This document shows, one piece after another, positions 1 through 8,077 of a stretch of DNA of 38,005 nt. The translations under genes and the position numbers were made by a program. How positions within the stretch are numbered: the stretch's first letter is position 1; each line of letters opens with the position of its first letter. The notes under the pieces are model-generated. The model saw only the letters and a program-made list of their open reading frames with translations. It did no database searches and had not been told where the DNA came from. The DNA comes from an uncultured Brevundimonas sp. GTDB lineage: Bacteria > Pseudomonadota > Alphaproteobacteria > Caulobacterales > Caulobacteraceae. The stretch spans positions 1-38,005 of the forward strand of contig NZ_CALMFB010000072.1 of the NCBI RefSeq assembly GCF_937863155.1. Direction: 5' to 3'.

Positions 1-1186
1 CGCCGCCCACGCGCTTGGTGGTGTAGAACAGCACATAGGGCTTGGCCGAATAGGGGTCGCGCAGCACCCGCACCCCGGCCCGGTCGACGATCAGATAGCC
101 CTTCTGGAAGTCGCCGAACGCGATCGACAGGCTGTTGGCCGCGATGTCCGGCATGGTCTCGATCTCGGTGATCGGATAGCCCAGCAGGCTGGACGTCTCG
201 CCGATCCGCGCCGCCGGCTGCCAGATGTAGTTGCCCTCGCCGTCCTTGAATTTGCGCACGGCCGAGACGGTCTTGCGGTTCATCACGAAACGACCGTTCG
301 GCCGGTACTGGGCCTTGGGCGCATAGACCAGGTCGATCAGCTTGTCGGTCGGATTGCTGCTGGCGAAGGCGCCGGCCGAACCCGAAGCGATATAGCCGAT
401 CTCGCCCCAGGCCTGGCTGGCCTCGGCCACGGTGGTGTAGCTCAGGAACCCCTTGGGCTTGTTGGTCCCGTCGCCGGTGACGAAGGCCGTGGTTTCCTGG
501 GCGGCGAAGGCGTCCTCGACCTCCCCGGCCAGCCATTCATCCAGGTCCACCAAGGCGTCGTCCAGCAGGTTCTGGGTCGCCGCCGGGCTGGCGTACAGGT
601 CCGCCGCCGGGAACTCCAGCAGCGCCAGGGTCGCCGGGTCCGTCTCCGGCCGCGCCGCCGTTTCGGCGACCCAGCCCGAGGCGATGCCCGCCGTGGACAC
701 AGGCTTCTTGAACACGCCGGCCGCGACCGTGCGGACCGTGGCGATCTCGCGCATGGGCGAAGCCGCCATCAGGCGCCGCTCGATGGCCCGCTCCGTCTCC
801 GGCGGCGCCACATGGCCGGCCGAGTTCGACGCCGAAGACAGCCCCGCCTTCAGCTCCAGCCCCCAGTCGCCGCGCGGCGCCAGGCCGGCCTTCAGATAGC
901 CGTCCCAGGCCGCCTTGGATTCCGGGGCCGTCACCGGCACCGCCGTACCCGTCAGGCTGGGCCGACGCGCCTCGCTGGCCATGCGGTCCAGACGCGCCTG
1001 GGCGCCGCTGATGGCCTGGTCGATGCGCGCCACCTTTTCCTCCAGCAGCACATCGGCCGAGGTCTTCTTCTCGATCTCGGCCAGGCGCGCGTCATTGGCC
1101 TCCTTGAAGGCCGAAAAGGCCGCCAGCACATCGCCCATGGCGGCGCCCTGCCCCGGCTGGACCGGGGCCTGTTTGGTCTCTTTCAT
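1..1186 (-). CDS. GTA/HK97-type major capsid protein (3' end outside window)
   Basis: This is the HK97-fold capsid protein that forms the head of a gene transfer agent or prophage. The minus frame is open from an ATG at 1186 to the window edge, giving about 395 residues. The first 75 or so are charged and helical (scaffold-like delta domain). The shell domain follows, with the family-typical stretch FVTGDGTNKPKGFL in the middle and FYTTKRVGGG at the visible end. In GTA capsids that last motif lies only some 15-20 residues from the C-terminus, so little is missing. A GGAG Shine-Dalgarno lies just upstream of the ATG. In Rhodobacter-type GTAs the capsid gene directly follows the prohead protease; here the protease is 2.6 kb away with three unrelated genes between. 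The capsid therefore probably needs its own promoter in 1187-1232, although I see no clear consensus there. Confidence 0.93.
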   Translation of the reverse strand, partial: MKETKQAPVQPGQGAAMGDVLAAFSAFKEANDARLAEIEKKTSADVLLEEKVARIDQAISGAQARLDRMASEARRPSLTGTAVPVTAPESKAAWDGYLKAGLAPRGDWGLELKAGLSSASNSAGHVAPPETERAIERRLMAASPMREIATVRTVAAGVFKKPVSTAGIASGWVAETAARPETDPATLALLEFPAADLYASPAATQNLLDDALVDLDEWLAGEVEDAFAAQETTAFVTGDGTNKPKGFLSYTTVAEASQAWGEIGYIASGSAGAFASSNPTDKLIDLVYAPKAQYRPNGRFVMNRKTVSAVRKFKDGEGNYIWQPAARIGETSSLLGYPITEIETMPDIAANSLSIAFGDFQKGYLIVDRAGVRVLRDPYSAKPYVLFYTTKRVGG

Positions 1187-1232
1187 CTCTGCTCCGTTTT
1201 CACAGGCCGCTGATTGCGGCTAGGTTCAGGGC

Positions 1233-2033
1233 GTGAACCGCCCTTCCGACGCCACCGGCCGCATGGACCGCCTGACTCCGTTAGAAACGGCCGTTCTGGC
1301 CGCCTTGGCCGACGAACTGTCGGCGCAAATTCCCGACCTCGCCGGTCAGATCCTGGAGGCGCTGCCCGGCGCGCGCCGCCTCACAGCCGAGGGGTTCCGC
1401 ACCGAGATCATCGTCGATCGCCGGCGTCCCTCACCGCCGTCGGGCCCCACCGGCTGGCTGGGCCGCGTGCACGGCGACGTCGCGCCGCTGGAACATCCAA
1501 TGGCTTTCCAGGCCGAATTTCTGAACGGTCGCCTGATGGCCCTGGCCGGCTCCACCTATGACGAAGACGCCACCGCCATCGACCTGCGCGCCGCCCGCGT
1601 GACCGGGCTGTTCACCGTCACCGTGACCGGCCGCTCCGTCGCCTGGGAGCCTCGCCGTATCCGGCCTCAGGACAGTCCCCTGCAGGCCCTGCATCATCGC
1701 GACGACGACACGGATCTCCCCCGCGAACGCCCCCCGCCCATTCCGCCAGAGGTTCGCGCCGTGGGCGGCATGATCTTCGGCGGGCGCAATAAATACCGTC
1801 CGGCGCCCCCGCCGCCGCCGACCCTGCCGGCCCTGGCCCCTGACGAACAGAAGTCCTGGGTGATCGGCGTCTGGGTCCTGGCCATCGTGGCGGGCGTGTT
1901 CACCCTGCTGCTGGGCCTGTCATGGATCGTCGCCCTGGGTGTCACCGGCTATGTCGGCGCCCTGCTCCAGCGTCGCACCGTGCAGGAGCGCCTGCGTCGT
2001 GTATGGGCGGCCATGCACGCGCACGACTCCTGA
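1233..2033 (+). CDS. Unknown protein with C-terminal transmembrane hairpin
   Basis: I do not recognise the family. The 266-residue product has a predicted helical N-terminus (about residues 10-60, with the short run LTPLETAVLAALADEL), a soluble middle, a Pro-rich linker (about 165-205, including APPPPPTLPAL) and two adjacent hydrophobic segments near the C-terminus (about 212-250), suggesting an inner-membrane hairpin anchor. GTG at 1233 is the first start; ATG at 1263, directly before DRLTPLE, is an equally good alternative. The gene runs opposite to the capsid gene, 46 nt from its start, and convergent to the nitronate monooxygenase, ending 18 nt from that gene's stop. It is not a known GTA component and sits inside the split GTA cluster. 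Confidence 0.72.
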   Translation: MNRPSDATGRMDRLTPLETAVLAALADELSAQIPDLAGQILEALPGARRLTAEGFRTEIIVDRRRPSPPSGPTGWLGRVHGDVAPLEHPMAFQAEFLNGRLMALAGSTYDEDATAIDLRAARVTGLFTVTVTGRSVAWEPRRIRPQDSPLQALHHRDDDTDLPRERPPPIPPEVRAVGGMIFGGRNKYRPAPPPPPTLPALAPDEQKSWVIGVWVLAIVAGVFTLLLGLSWIVALGVTGYVGALLQRRTVQERLRRVWAAMHAHDS

Positions 2034-2051
2034 TCTGACCCCGTCCTGCTT

Positions 2052-3107
2052 TCAGGACACAGCCGCCGCCAATTCCTGTTTCAGCACCGCCATCAGCGCC
2101 GACGTCGACATGGCCCGGGCCAGGGGCGCGCCCTGTCCGGCCCATTGGGCGCCGTATCCGCTTTCGCCAACCGCCTTGGCCGCGGCGTTCAGCGCCTTGC
2201 CCGCGTCATAGGCGATCGGATAGGCGGGAACCTGGGCCGTCGCCGTCCGTCCCCAGTCGGTGAACCGGTTCTTCAGGCACCGGGCCGGCCGACCCGAGAT
2301 CGCCCGGGTCATAACCGTCTGCTGGGCCGCATCGCTCATCAGGGCGGCGCGGTAGGCCGGGTCCGCCGCGCTTTCGTCACAGGCGATGAAGGCCGTGCCC
2401 AACTGCGCCGCCGCCGCGCCCAGGTCCAGCGCAGCCCGGATGCCGCGACCGTCCATGATCCCGCCCGCCGCGATGACCGGAACCTCCAGCCGGCTGACCA
2501 CCAGCCGCGTCAAGGCCAGCGTCCCCAGCCGCGCATCTTCGACCTGCGGATCGAACACCCCACGGTGCCCCCCGGCCTCGTATCCCTGGGCGATCACCGC
2601 ATCCATTCCGGCCGTCTGCGCCCGCAACGCCTCCTCCAGCGAAGTGGCCGTGGCGAACAGCAGGCATCCCGCCTGTTTCAGCGCCCGTATGCGGCGCTCG
2701 TCCGGCAGGCCGAAATGGAAGCTGACCACCGGCGGCGCCTCGTCCGTCAGCAGGCGCAGCATCTCCTCGTCGTCATTGAAGCTGTCATAGATGACCCGCA
2801 GCTTCTCCGGCGGCGCGCCGTCCACAGACCGGAACACAGGCTCCAGAGCCTGCAGCCAGTCCGCCTCTATCCCCACATCGGCCACCGGCGTGGCGTGCAC
2901 GAACAGGTTCACATTGAACGCCCGCCCGGTCCTGTCGCGAACCTGCCGGATCATCGCCTCGGCCCCTGCGGCGTCGGTCGCGCCCAGCCCCAAAGACCCC
3001 AGGCCGCCCGCCTCCGAAACGGCCGCCGCCATCGCCGGCGTCGACACCCCGGCCATCGGCGCCTGGATGATCGGCGTTTCCATCCCCAGACGCGCCAGCA
3101 AGCTCAT
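2052..3107 (-). CDS. Nitronate monooxygenase (NPD-type flavoprotein)
   Basis: This FMN-dependent TIM-barrel enzyme of the nitronate monooxygenase / 2-nitropropane dioxygenase family oxidises alkyl nitronates such as propionate-3-nitronate to carbonyl products and nitrite, in the cytoplasm. The 351-residue length is normal. Visible motifs are the N-terminal PIIQAPMAGVSTP, the strand VISFHFG-like segment (VVSFHFGLPDE), and the FMN and substrate motif AQGYEAGGHRG, which contains the family's active-site histidine. VPVIAAGGIMDG and the later LGTAF are the phosphate-binding strands. The gene lies in the GTA strand orientation between protease and capsid but has no known GTA role, so it looks like an inserted or retained housekeeping gene. 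The exact substrate cannot be read from sequence. Confidence 0.9.
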   Translation of the reverse strand: MSLLARLGMETPIIQAPMAGVSTPAMAAAVSEAGGLGSLGLGATDAAGAEAMIRQVRDRTGRAFNVNLFVHATPVADVGIEADWLQALEPVFRSVDGAPPEKLRVIYDSFNDDEEMLRLLTDEAPPVVSFHFGLPDERRIRALKQAGCLLFATATSLEEALRAQTAGMDAVIAQGYEAGGHRGVFDPQVEDARLGTLALTRLVVSRLEVPVIAAGGIMDGRGIRAALDLGAAAAQLGTAFIACDESAADPAYRAALMSDAAQQTVMTRAISGRPARCLKNRFTDWGRTATAQVPAYPIAYDAGKALNAAAKAVGESGYGAQWAGQGAPLARAMSTSALMAVLKQELAAAVS

Positions 3108-3283
3108 AGCCTGGACCTAGGCGCCCCAAACCGTCTCGGCAACCCGCGCATCCGGCTGAACCGCGCGCCCGGCAGCATTGGGAACGTCGCGACCGTTCTC
3201 AGCTTTCACAAGCGATGGTCAGTAGACCTCGCGAATGACAGCCAAGGGTGGGAAGCGGCCCTCGGTGCGGCTAAACTTCCTTG

Positions 3284-3745
3284 ATGGCGGGCAATGGTGC
3301 GCAAAAACTACGCGGATGGCGGGGGCTGGGTGTCGGGTTTGTCGCATTGTCGGCATTCCTTTGCGTAAGCCTCATATTGAGAGGCTTCGAAGTCCCCTTC
3401 GACACGTCATATCGGGTCGCTTGTGCTGCGGTATCATCGGCCTTGGTCTACTGGCTGAGGTTTGACTTTCCTGGCGAGAAATGGCCGCAGCGGGTCTTCT
3501 GGGTAAGTTTGCTGGTCAATATCGGCGTCTTGTTCTCCCCGCTGGTGGACCGACCAGCGTCACGTGGCGAGCTCGCCTTGTTCCTTCTGCCCGACGGGTT
3601 CGTCGTTCTGATCGCCATGATCGCCCACAATCAAGCCTTGGCGCGTTCTGTTCGTGCCCAACTCATAGCCACCGTCGTCGTGTTTACAGCAGCGTGCGCG
3701 GCGCTTCTTGCTCTCGTGATCTTGCAGTCAAGCGCGTCCACGTAG
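3284..3745 (+). CDS. Unknown small multi-pass membrane protein, low GC
   Basis: No family is recognised. The product is about 153 residues with roughly four hydrophobic segments: near residues 13-32, 45-60, 70-88 and, after a short PDGFVVLIAMIAH segment, 125-148. A TTG at 3281 directly precedes the chosen ATG at 3284. Base composition is unlike its neighbours: five complete 60-base rows inside it counted by hand give 174 G+C of 300 (58%), against about 70% for the adjacent GTA genes, and codon use is relaxed (TTG, GTA, TCA codons). It runs antiparallel to the GTA genes and is flanked by an inverted GCGAATGAC 9-mer and a strong palindrome. This suggests recent acquisition, but that is inference. 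Confidence 0.7.
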   Translation: MAGNGAQKLRGWRGLGVGFVALSAFLCVSLILRGFEVPFDTSYRVACAAVSSALVYWLRFDFPGEKWPQRVFWVSLLVNIGVLFSPLVDRPASRGELALFLLPDGFVVLIAMIAHNQALARSVRAQLIATVVVFTAACAALLALVILQSSAST

Positions 3746-3755
3746 ACCTGCTGTC

Positions 3756-3790
3756 TCCGACCCATTCCTAAAGGTCCGCAATGGGTCGGA
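3756..3790. terminator. 11-bp perfect hairpin between convergent genes
   Basis: TCCGACCCATT (3756-3766) pairs perfectly with AATGGGTCGGA (3780-3790) across a 13-nt loop. It lies between the stops of the low-GC membrane gene (+) and the prohead protease (-), so it could terminate both. There is no T tract on either side, so a factor-dependent terminator or a dispersed palindromic repeat is also possible. Confidence 0.5.
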
Positions 3791-3795
3791 TGCGG

Positions 3796-4215
3796 TCATT
3801 CGCTTACCACCCTGAACCGCGCTTTCAGGGCCATCGGAAAGACAACCAGCGACACCTCCCACAACTCGACCCCGCTCAGCACCCTCAACCGCCCGTCGCG
3901 CCGCGCCTTCAACGATCGGAACCCGATCGACAGCCCGTCCAGGGCGCCGGCCCGCACCAGGGCCTGGGCGAAACGCCCTTCCGGCGACCAGTCCATTATC
4001 CGGCCGCGCACGAACAGGCCGCGATCATCCTCGATCATCTCGTCCCATAGGCCCACCGGCGCCCGACCCTCGTGCTGGTGCAGCATCTTCACACCCGCCG
4101 CGCCCGTCCGCATCAGGCTGTCGCGGAACGCGCCCGGCGCCGTCACATCGCCGTTCAGGTCCGCCTGGCCCCACAGGCTGGCGTAGCCCTGGATCGTCAG
4201 CGCCCCGTCGCTCAT
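3796..4215 (-). CDS. GTA prohead protease (HK97 family)
   Basis: This serine protease matures the capsid by removing the delta domain and scaffold during GTA or HK97-type head assembly. It has 139 residues, starting MSDGALTIQGYASLWG, the usual beginning of this family. VKMLHQHEGRAPVGLW carries the catalytic histidine region, and LDGLSIGFRSLKA carries the catalytic serine (G-L-S-I-G-F). ELWEVSLVVFPM is the conserved third block. The reading frame is open well upstream, but the start at 4215 is supported by the ATGA overlap with the preceding small head gene and by family alignment. The capsid gene that normally follows immediately is displaced by 2.6 kb. Confidence 0.93.
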   Translation of the reverse strand: MSDGALTIQGYASLWGQADLNGDVTAPGAFRDSLMRTGAAGVKMLHQHEGRAPVGLWDEMIEDDRGLFVRGRIMDWSPEGRFAQALVRAGALDGLSIGFRSLKARRDGRLRVLSGVELWEVSLVVFPMALKARFRVVSE

Positions 4216-4439
4216 TTCCGCTCCAGCCTCCGCTCTATCCGTTCCACCGCCGCGCGGGTGGCCACCCCCTGCTCCTCCAGCCGGGCCAGCCGTTCGGCCA
4301 CCAGCCGCTGCTCGCCCACCTGGCTTTCCAGGGCGCCGATCCGCGCCGCCGCCCCGCCGGCCCAGGTCAGGCCCGCCACCGTCTGCGCCAGCAGGGCGGC
4401 GATCAGCGGCCAGGGAATCCGTTTCCATCCCTCGATCAT
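4212..4439 (-). CDS. GTA head formation protein, rcc01685-like
   Basis: This is a 75-residue protein with an N-terminal hydrophobic stretch (about residues 10-28, WPLIAALLAQTVAGLTWAGG) followed by a charged, heptad-rich helix (about 33-75). Size, layout and position between portal and protease match the small head-formation gene of Rhodobacter-type GTAs (the orfg3.5 / rcc01685 type). It is translationally coupled on both sides: its ATG overlaps the portal stop (ATGA) and its stop overlaps the protease ATG. The family assignment rests mainly on synteny, since so short a sequence has no catalytic motif. Confidence 0.8.
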   Translation of the reverse strand: MIEGWKRIPWPLIAALLAQTVAGLTWAGGAAARIGALESQVGEQRLVAERLARLEEQGVATRAAVERIERRLERK

Positions 4440-5605
4440 TCCCCCACCCCCGCCAGGCGTCGGCGTTCCTCAGGCGTCAGGAAGGACGCCGCATCCAGCC
4501 GCGCCCACAGGGCGTCGCGTTCCGCCTGCAACGCCGGCACCGCATCCAGGTCCGGCTCGATCCGCACCTCCTCGAACCTCTGGCCCAGCCAGCCGGTCAG
4601 GGCGCCGCACATCTTCCTGACCAGAGGGATCACCGTCTGGCGCCACAGGGCGATGTTGGCCTCGCGATAGTTGGCGTAGGAGGCGTCGCCGGGAATGCCC
4701 AGCAGCTGCGGCGGCACCCCGAAGGCCAGGGCGATGTCGCGCGCCGCCGAATGCTTGCCGGCGATGAAATCCATGTCGGCGGGCGTCAGGCTCATGGGCT
4801 TCCAGTCCAGCCCGCCTTCCAGCAACAGCGGCCGGCCCGCATTGCGCGCCCCGCCGTGCGCCTCGGCCAGCTCGGCCTTCAGCGCCTCGAACTGTTCGGC
4901 CGTCAGTCGCTCGCCATCCTGCGCTCCGTACACCAGGGCGCCGGACGGACGCGCGGCGTTGTCCAGCAGCGCCTTGTTCCATTCGCCCGCCGCATTGTGG
5001 GCGTCGATGGCGAAGGCCGCCGCCTCCAGCGGGGAATAGCCATAGTGGTCGTCGGTCGGGTGATACAGGCGCGTCTGCATCACCGGCGACCAGCCGTCCG
5101 GTTCCCGCCGGATCGTCACCGCCTGACCGGCCGCCCCGTATTCATAGCCTTCGGGCCAGCCATGGCGCCCCGGCACCACCCGCACCCGGTCGGGCCGCAG
5201 CGGCCACAGCTCTTCGGGCAGGGGATCGCCCACCGCCTCGACATAGGCGTTGCCCGCCGTCTGCAGCGCGCCATACAACGCCTCCATCAGCTCCGGCCCC
5301 GACTGTTCGGGATTGGGCTTGTGCAGCAGGCGCGCCACCGGGTGGCCGTCGTCCCGCACCCCCTGGTGCAGCACCAGCATCGGCGTCGCCGCCGCCGCCT
5401 CGGCGATCATCCGCACACAGCGATAGGCCACGGCGTTCTTGCCGAACCCCTCGCGCGCCAGATGGGCGTAATCGCGCGGCGTCCATCGCGGCCGCCCCAT
5501 GCCGGTCAGGGCGATCACCCCGCCAGTGCGGCTGGCCTTGATCTCGTCGGGGCGCAGGTCTTCCCCGCCGCGCCGGCCGGGCCAACGCAGTTTCGGCATC
5601 GCCAT
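4436..5605 (-). CDS. Phage/GTA portal protein (HK97 family)
   Basis: The portal forms the dodecameric ring at the head vertex through which the terminase pumps DNA. The 389-residue length is normal for GTA portals. The N-terminus includes NAVAYRCVRMIAEAAAATP, the typical HK97 portal helix. LLHKPNPEQSGPELMEALYG, a substrate-like mid-region with NAYVEAV, and DASYANYREANIALWR near the C-terminal third are conserved portal signatures. It lies 30 nt downstream of the terminase and is coupled by ATGA overlap to the next gene. No disruption is seen. Confidence 0.95.
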   Translation of the reverse strand: MAMPKLRWPGRRGGEDLRPDEIKASRTGGVIALTGMGRPRWTPRDYAHLAREGFGKNAVAYRCVRMIAEAAAATPMLVLHQGVRDDGHPVARLLHKPNPEQSGPELMEALYGALQTAGNAYVEAVGDPLPEELWPLRPDRVRVVPGRHGWPEGYEYGAAGQAVTIRREPDGWSPVMQTRLYHPTDDHYGYSPLEAAAFAIDAHNAAGEWNKALLDNAARPSGALVYGAQDGERLTAEQFEALKAELAEAHGGARNAGRPLLLEGGLDWKPMSLTPADMDFIAGKHSAARDIALAFGVPPQLLGIPGDASYANYREANIALWRQTVIPLVRKMCGALTGWLGQRFEEVRIEPDLDAVPALQAERDALWARLDAASFLTPEERRRLAGVGE

Positions 5606-5635
5606 ATCTCTTGTCCTCGTCCTTGGCGTTCAGGG

Positions 5636-6940
5636 TTACAGGGGCCGCAGACGCGGCGCGCCCTGGGGGCCCAGCAACAGGTGGCTGATCGCCCACACCA
5701 GGGCGTCGGCCCGGTCCGGACTGGCGCCGTCTTCGACGCCCAGCCGTATCAGTTCGTCTTCCAGCTCAGGCATGGCCGCGCAGTGTCGCACCCGCCCCTG
5801 CTCGTACAGGGCCGCCACCGGCTCGGCCCTCGCACGCTTGGATCGCGTGGCGAACACCGGCCGCACCGGAACCGCGCATCCGGCGATCCTCAGCAGGTCC
5901 TCGACCATCTGGCCGCCCTGGTTGGTCTCGGCGACCACACGATCGGCGCCGAATTCGCTCGCAGTCCCGGTCGCGATCCTGGCCCAGGCCTCGGGCCGCA
6001 CGCCCGACACCGTCCGGTCCGCCAGCACATAGGCGGTCGATCCGCACCGCCCCACGACCACCAGGCCGCACGCATCGCCATGCGCCGTCGCCGGCGGGTC
6101 CAGCCCCACCACGATCCGGTCGAACGCCTGCGGCCGTGGCGACCGACAGGCGGCCAGCATGGCCTCGGTCCATAACGCCCCATCCGGCGACAGGATCTGT
6201 CCCTCCAGTTCCTGGGCCGCCAACCGCGTCCCGCCGTACAGCCGCGTCAGGCCGCGCAGGAAGTTGGGCGACAGGTTGCGCCGGTTCGCCTGGGTCGGCG
6301 CCCGCGTCGTCGCCGTGTCCGGCTCGGCCATCAGCGCCTTCAGCGCCCGCGTGGGCCGTGGCGTGGTGGTGACCGCCAGTCGCGGATCGTCCCCCAGCCG
6401 CAACCCCATCCTCAGCAGCGCCAGCGTCTCGTCCGGCTTGGGCCAGGCGCAGAATTCGTCGCACCAGGCCGCATGGAACTGCGGCCCTCTCAGGCTCTCG
6501 GGATCGTCGGCCGAAAAGGCGTAGGCCACCGCCCCGTTGGGCCAGACCAGCCTTCGCCGGCTGGATTCATACACCGGTCGTCGTCGTCCGCCGGCGATGG
6601 CCCTCAGGCCCGAAGGCCCCTCGATCATCACCTCGCGTACATCATGCAGGGTCGGTCCCACCAGTGCCAGCCGCGCGCCGGCGACGGCGCGGCGGCTCAA
6701 CCACTCCGCCCCCGCCCTTGTCTTTCCGGCTCCGCGTCCGCCCAGGAACAGCCACGTCGTCCACGGCCCCGGCGGCGGTCTCTGGGCCGGATGGGCCCAT
6801 ATGCGCCAGTCCGTTAGGATCAGGTTCAGCGCCCCCGGCGCCAGCCGCTCCAGCACCGCCTTCAGCGTCGATCTCGTCCGCCAGCGCCACCAGCCGTCGA
6901 TACAGGTCGTCTCGCAATCGCTGTTCCCCGGCGGCGTCAA
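5636..6940 (-). CDS. Large terminase subunit (TerL) of the GTA
   Basis: This is the packaging ATPase and nuclease that fills GTA heads. Walker A is LGGRGAGKTRAGAEW (about residues 67-81 of the long form), and the Walker B-like AWCDEF follows ESLRGPQFHA. The C-terminal nuclease domain shows IVVGLDPPAT and DGASPDRADALVWA, typical acidic RNase H-fold blocks. The start is uncertain. TTG at 6940 has a strong GAGGAGG sequence just upstream and gives 434 residues. GTG at 6856 gives 406 residues and begins where family similarity begins (LERLAPGAL). The 5' part overlaps the TerS-like frame by 215-299 nt, which is unusual. The ORF is otherwise intact. Confidence 0.92.
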   Translation of the reverse strand: MTPPGNSDCETTCIDGWWRWRTRSTLKAVLERLAPGALNLILTDWRIWAHPAQRPPPGPWTTWLFLGGRGAGKTRAGAEWLSRRAVAGARLALVGPTLHDVREVMIEGPSGLRAIAGGRRRPVYESSRRRLVWPNGAVAYAFSADDPESLRGPQFHAAWCDEFCAWPKPDETLALLRMGLRLGDDPRLAVTTTPRPTRALKALMAEPDTATTRAPTQANRRNLSPNFLRGLTRLYGGTRLAAQELEGQILSPDGALWTEAMLAACRSPRPQAFDRIVVGLDPPATAHGDACGLVVVGRCGSTAYVLADRTVSGVRPEAWARIATGTASEFGADRVVAETNQGGQMVEDLLRIAGCAVPVRPVFATRSKRARAEPVAALYEQGRVRHCAAMPELEDELIRLGVEDGASPDRADALVWAISHLLLGPQGAPRLRPL

Positions 6941-7142
6941 GCACCTCCTCCTCTGCGTTCAGCTGGGCCTCGCGCGCCGCGGTTTCGATCAGGGCCTGAC
7001 GCAGCTTGATGCTGGCGGTCGCCAGCTTCAGCCGACGCTCCAGTTCGTCCAGATCGGCCGCAACGATGGGGTCCAGGATCTCGTCCGTCAGGGCCGCCAG
7101 CGCCTCGTCCCCGCTCCGTCCCGACCCCCTTTTTCCGTCCAT
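6642..7142 (-). CDS. TerS-like first GTA gene (orfg1 position), long overlap with terminase
   Basis: The 166-residue frame starts with ATG at 7142. Residues 10-95 are charged and helical with heptad character (LDELERRLKLATASIKLR and onward), consistent with the small terminase encoded first in Rhodobacter-type GTA clusters. The C-terminal 65-70 residues are Gly/Pro/Arg-rich low-complexity sequence and coincide with the terminase frame, so they look like a read-through shadow. Either the protein truly overlaps the terminase by more than 200 nt, or a stop was lost or an indel occurred near 6850. The N-terminal part is convincing as coding; the 3' end is not. Function is inferred from position. 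Confidence 0.55.
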   Translation of the reverse strand: MDGKRGSGRSGDEALAALTDEILDPIVAADLDELERRLKLATASIKLRQALIETAAREAQLNAEEEVLDAAGEQRLRDDLYRRLVALADEIDAEGGAGAAGAGGAEPDPNGLAHMGPSGPETAAGAVDDVAVPGRTRSRKDKGGGGVVEPPRRRRRAAGTGGTDPA

Positions 7143-7258
7143 GCCCAGATCATAGGGGACCAGCGTCCCTGGGCGCGCAGGTCCGTTCGGAAATCCGCAA
7201 AAGACTGATCAATCCAGTGCTTGGCCCGCGCTGCGCCCGCAATCGTCCCGGCCGGGCC

Positions 7259-7711
7259 TCAGCCGCGCTCCAGCGCCCACTCCGGCGCCTCATGATCCAG
7301 GGCGTCTTCCTCGTTTTCCAGGTCCAGCTCCGAGATCGTCTGCCCCCGCACCGACACCCCGGCCGTGTGCACCGTTTCCGGGTCGCCGGACACCAGCGGA
7401 TGCCACGCCGCCAGCGGCCGCCCCTCATGCAGCCGGCGGTAGGCGCAGGACTTGGGCATCCACTCCAGCGCCTCGATATTGTGCGGCGTCAGCTTGATGC
7501 AGTCCGGTACATACTGCTTGCGATTGGCGTAGTCCGAGCATCGGCAGGCGGTGCTGTCGAACAGCTTGCAGTGCACCCGCGTCGGAATGACTTCGCCGGT
7601 GTCCTCGTCCTCGAACCGGATGACGCAGCACAGGCCGCAGCCGTCGCACAGGCTTTCCCATTCGCCCGGCGTCATCTCGGCCAAAGTCTTGTGTTCCCAG
7701 AAGGGCGTCAT
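7259..7711 (-). CDS. YcgN-type cysteine-cluster protein (UPF0260)
   Basis: This is a 150-residue cytoplasmic protein of the YcgN/YkgJ Zn- or Fe-chelating family; its biochemical role is not established. The motif CDGCGLCC near residues 23-30, then [18 protein letters not shown] and PKSCAYR, give the conserved Cys pattern. The family motif [10 protein letters not shown]-like block precedes [13 protein letters not shown]. It begins with [13 protein letters not shown], a typical start for the family. It is encoded on the minus strand 27 nt downstream of the SMR gene and ends 116 nt before the GTA cluster. Length and motifs are normal. Confidence 0.92.
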   Translation of the reverse strand: MTPFWEHKTLAEMTPGEWESLCDGCGLCCVIRFEDEDTGEVIPTRVHCKLFDSTACRCSDYANRKQYVPDCIKLTPHNIEALEWMPKSCAYRRLHEGRPLAAWHPLVSGDPETVHTAGVSVRGQTISELDLENEEDALDHEAPEWALERG

Positions 7712-7738
7712 GCGGCGCCTCTTACCGCGCCTGGAGCC

Positions 7739-8077
7739 TCAGTGCGACACCACGCGCGAGAACAGATTGATCGTCATCACCCCGCCGACGATCATCGTCA
7801 GGCCGATCAGCGCGGGCGCATCCAGCTTCTGCTTGAACAGCACCAGGCCGATGACAGAGATCAGCACCACTCCCAGCCCGCTCCAGATCGCATAGGCCAG
7901 GCCGACCGGCATCTGCCTCAGGGCGATGCTCAACAGATAGAAGGCGGCGGCGTAACAGACCGCCATCCCCGCGGTGGGCCACGGACGGGTGAACTGCTGC
8001 GACGCCTGCAACAGGGTCGTGCCCATCACCTCGAACGCGATGGCGGCCAGCATCGCCGCCCAGGTCACCGGACTCAT
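7739..8077 (-). CDS. Small multidrug resistance (SMR/EmrE-type) efflux protein
   Basis: This is a 112-residue inner-membrane protein with four hydrophobic helices, a proton-coupled exporter of cationic drugs and guanidinium-like compounds. The key membrane glutamate lies in helix 1 (AIAFEVMGTTLL, about residue 14). YAIWSGLGVV in helix 3 is the conserved dimerisation and transport signature. The ORF is open further upstream, but ATG at 8077 overlaps the TetR stop as ATGA and matches the family start. This makes a two-gene tetR-SMR operon, so the pump is probably derepressed by ligand binding to the TetR protein. Substrate cannot be assigned from sequence. Confidence 0.93.
   Translation of the reverse strand: MSPVTWAAMLAAIAFEVMGTTLLQASQQFTRPWPTAGMAVCYAAAFYLLSIALRQMPVGLAYAIWSGLGVVLISVIGLVLFKQKLDAPALIGLTMIVGGVMTINLFSRVVSH

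Noticed and set aside
3757-3803. Integration site or insertion-sequence terminal repeat
   Set aside because: No transposase or integrase, no target duplication; the palindrome fits a convergent terminator equally well.
7143-7258. Promoter of the GTA cluster
   Set aside because: Expected here by position, but I see no convincing -35/-10 or CtrA box, so it is not annotated.
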